Shown here piece by piece: positions 5,627 to 5,797 of a stretch of DNA of 5,797 bases; the first letter of the stretch is position 1, and each line of letters starts with the position of its first letter. The DNA is from UBA8437 sp963580005 (GTDB lineage Bacteria; Planctomycetota; Planctomycetia; Planctomycetales; Planctomycetaceae). Made by a program: the position numbers and the translations under genes. The stretch spans positions 1 through 5,797 of the forward strand of contig CAUZJR010000367.1 of NCBI GenBank assembly GCA_963580005.1. Direction: 5' to 3'. The notes below the pieces were generated by a model, which made no database searches, was not told the DNA's origin, and worked only from the letters and a program-made list of their open reading frames with translations.

Positions 5627-5797
5627 GAACATCCCTCCCCTGTCTCGTGATCGAAGAATGGGTTCGGGAATGTTCTGTCACCGGGGAATCGACGCATGAA
5701 CTGCGCCAAGCGATGGGCACTGGGGACGATACGACGTCGCAATCGCAGGCCAACAAGCCGTTGAAAAACCCGCACTTGATACGTGTGGTATGATGCC

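Larger units (their letters stand above)
5267..5797. other. Intergenic region upstream of the large gene
   Basis: No convincing long gene is visible on either strand in these 531 bases. The longer open frames (for example 5473-5775 minus and 5330-5623 plus) lack ribosome-binding sites, recognisable domains and protein-like composition. What it does hold is listed separately: Shine-Dalgarno site, leader hairpin, promoter with direct repeats, inverted repeat and a possible 34-codon ORF. The last 60 bases show nothing firm. Confidence 0.6.

Noticed and set aside
5726..5753. Minus-strand TTGGCC-16-TATCGT as promoter for the possible small ORF
   Set aside because: The -10 matches only four of six bases, as expected by chance in a region of this length.
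5473..5775. Minus-strand open frame of 100 codons upstream of the large gene
   Set aside because: No ribosome-binding site, no recognisable domain, and it overlaps the better supported 34-codon frame in another phase. It looks like a chance frame in GC-rich DNA.
5785..5797. Plus-strand extended -10 (TGTGGTATGAT) near the right edge
   Set aside because: No -35 at a sensible distance (TTGAAA at 5761 leaves a 22-base spacer) and no visible gene downstream within the window.

Overview
The window looks like chromosomal DNA from a planctomycete (phylum Planctomycetota). It is GC-rich. The largest protein carries the N-terminal LEERTLLS motif, a form of the LEPR-XLL signature characteristic of large exported planctomycete proteins. 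The second protein belongs to a cupredoxin/carboxypeptidase-regulatory-like family that is common in these genomes. The third starts like the helical front of planctomycete PQQ-type propeller proteins. The genus cannot be named from sequence alone.

All supported genes lie on the minus strand, so transcription runs right to left. 5267-5797 is a 531-base region without a convincing large gene. It holds a promoter candidate, a strong leader hairpin and one possible 34-codon ORF. 1844-5266 is one large gene (1140 aa) with LEERTLLS, about 23 RTX-type calcium-binding nonapeptides in two blocks, then a secreted beta-propeller domain of the Beta_propel (PF09826) type. Its stop is followed one base later by a two-tier hairpin (1812-1843). 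897-1736 encodes a secreted cupredoxin-like protein with a complete Cys-x2-His-x2-Met copper motif. 674-844 encodes a 56-residue two-helix membrane protein whose stop overlaps the next start in ATGA. 3-677 is the first 225 codons of a secreted helical-repeat protein that leaves the window at the left edge.

The three larger products all look exported and the small one looks membrane-bound, so this is a cell-envelope locus. The cupredoxin, the small membrane protein and the helical-repeat protein are close enough to share a transcript; the last two are almost certainly translationally coupled. The big RTX/propeller gene seems to have its own promoter and leader and may end at the hairpin. No enzyme, mobile element, RNA gene or CRISPR array is visible. 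The least ordinary items are the RTX plus propeller fusion, the direct repeats that exactly bracket a -10 box, the leader hairpin, and the very short genes.
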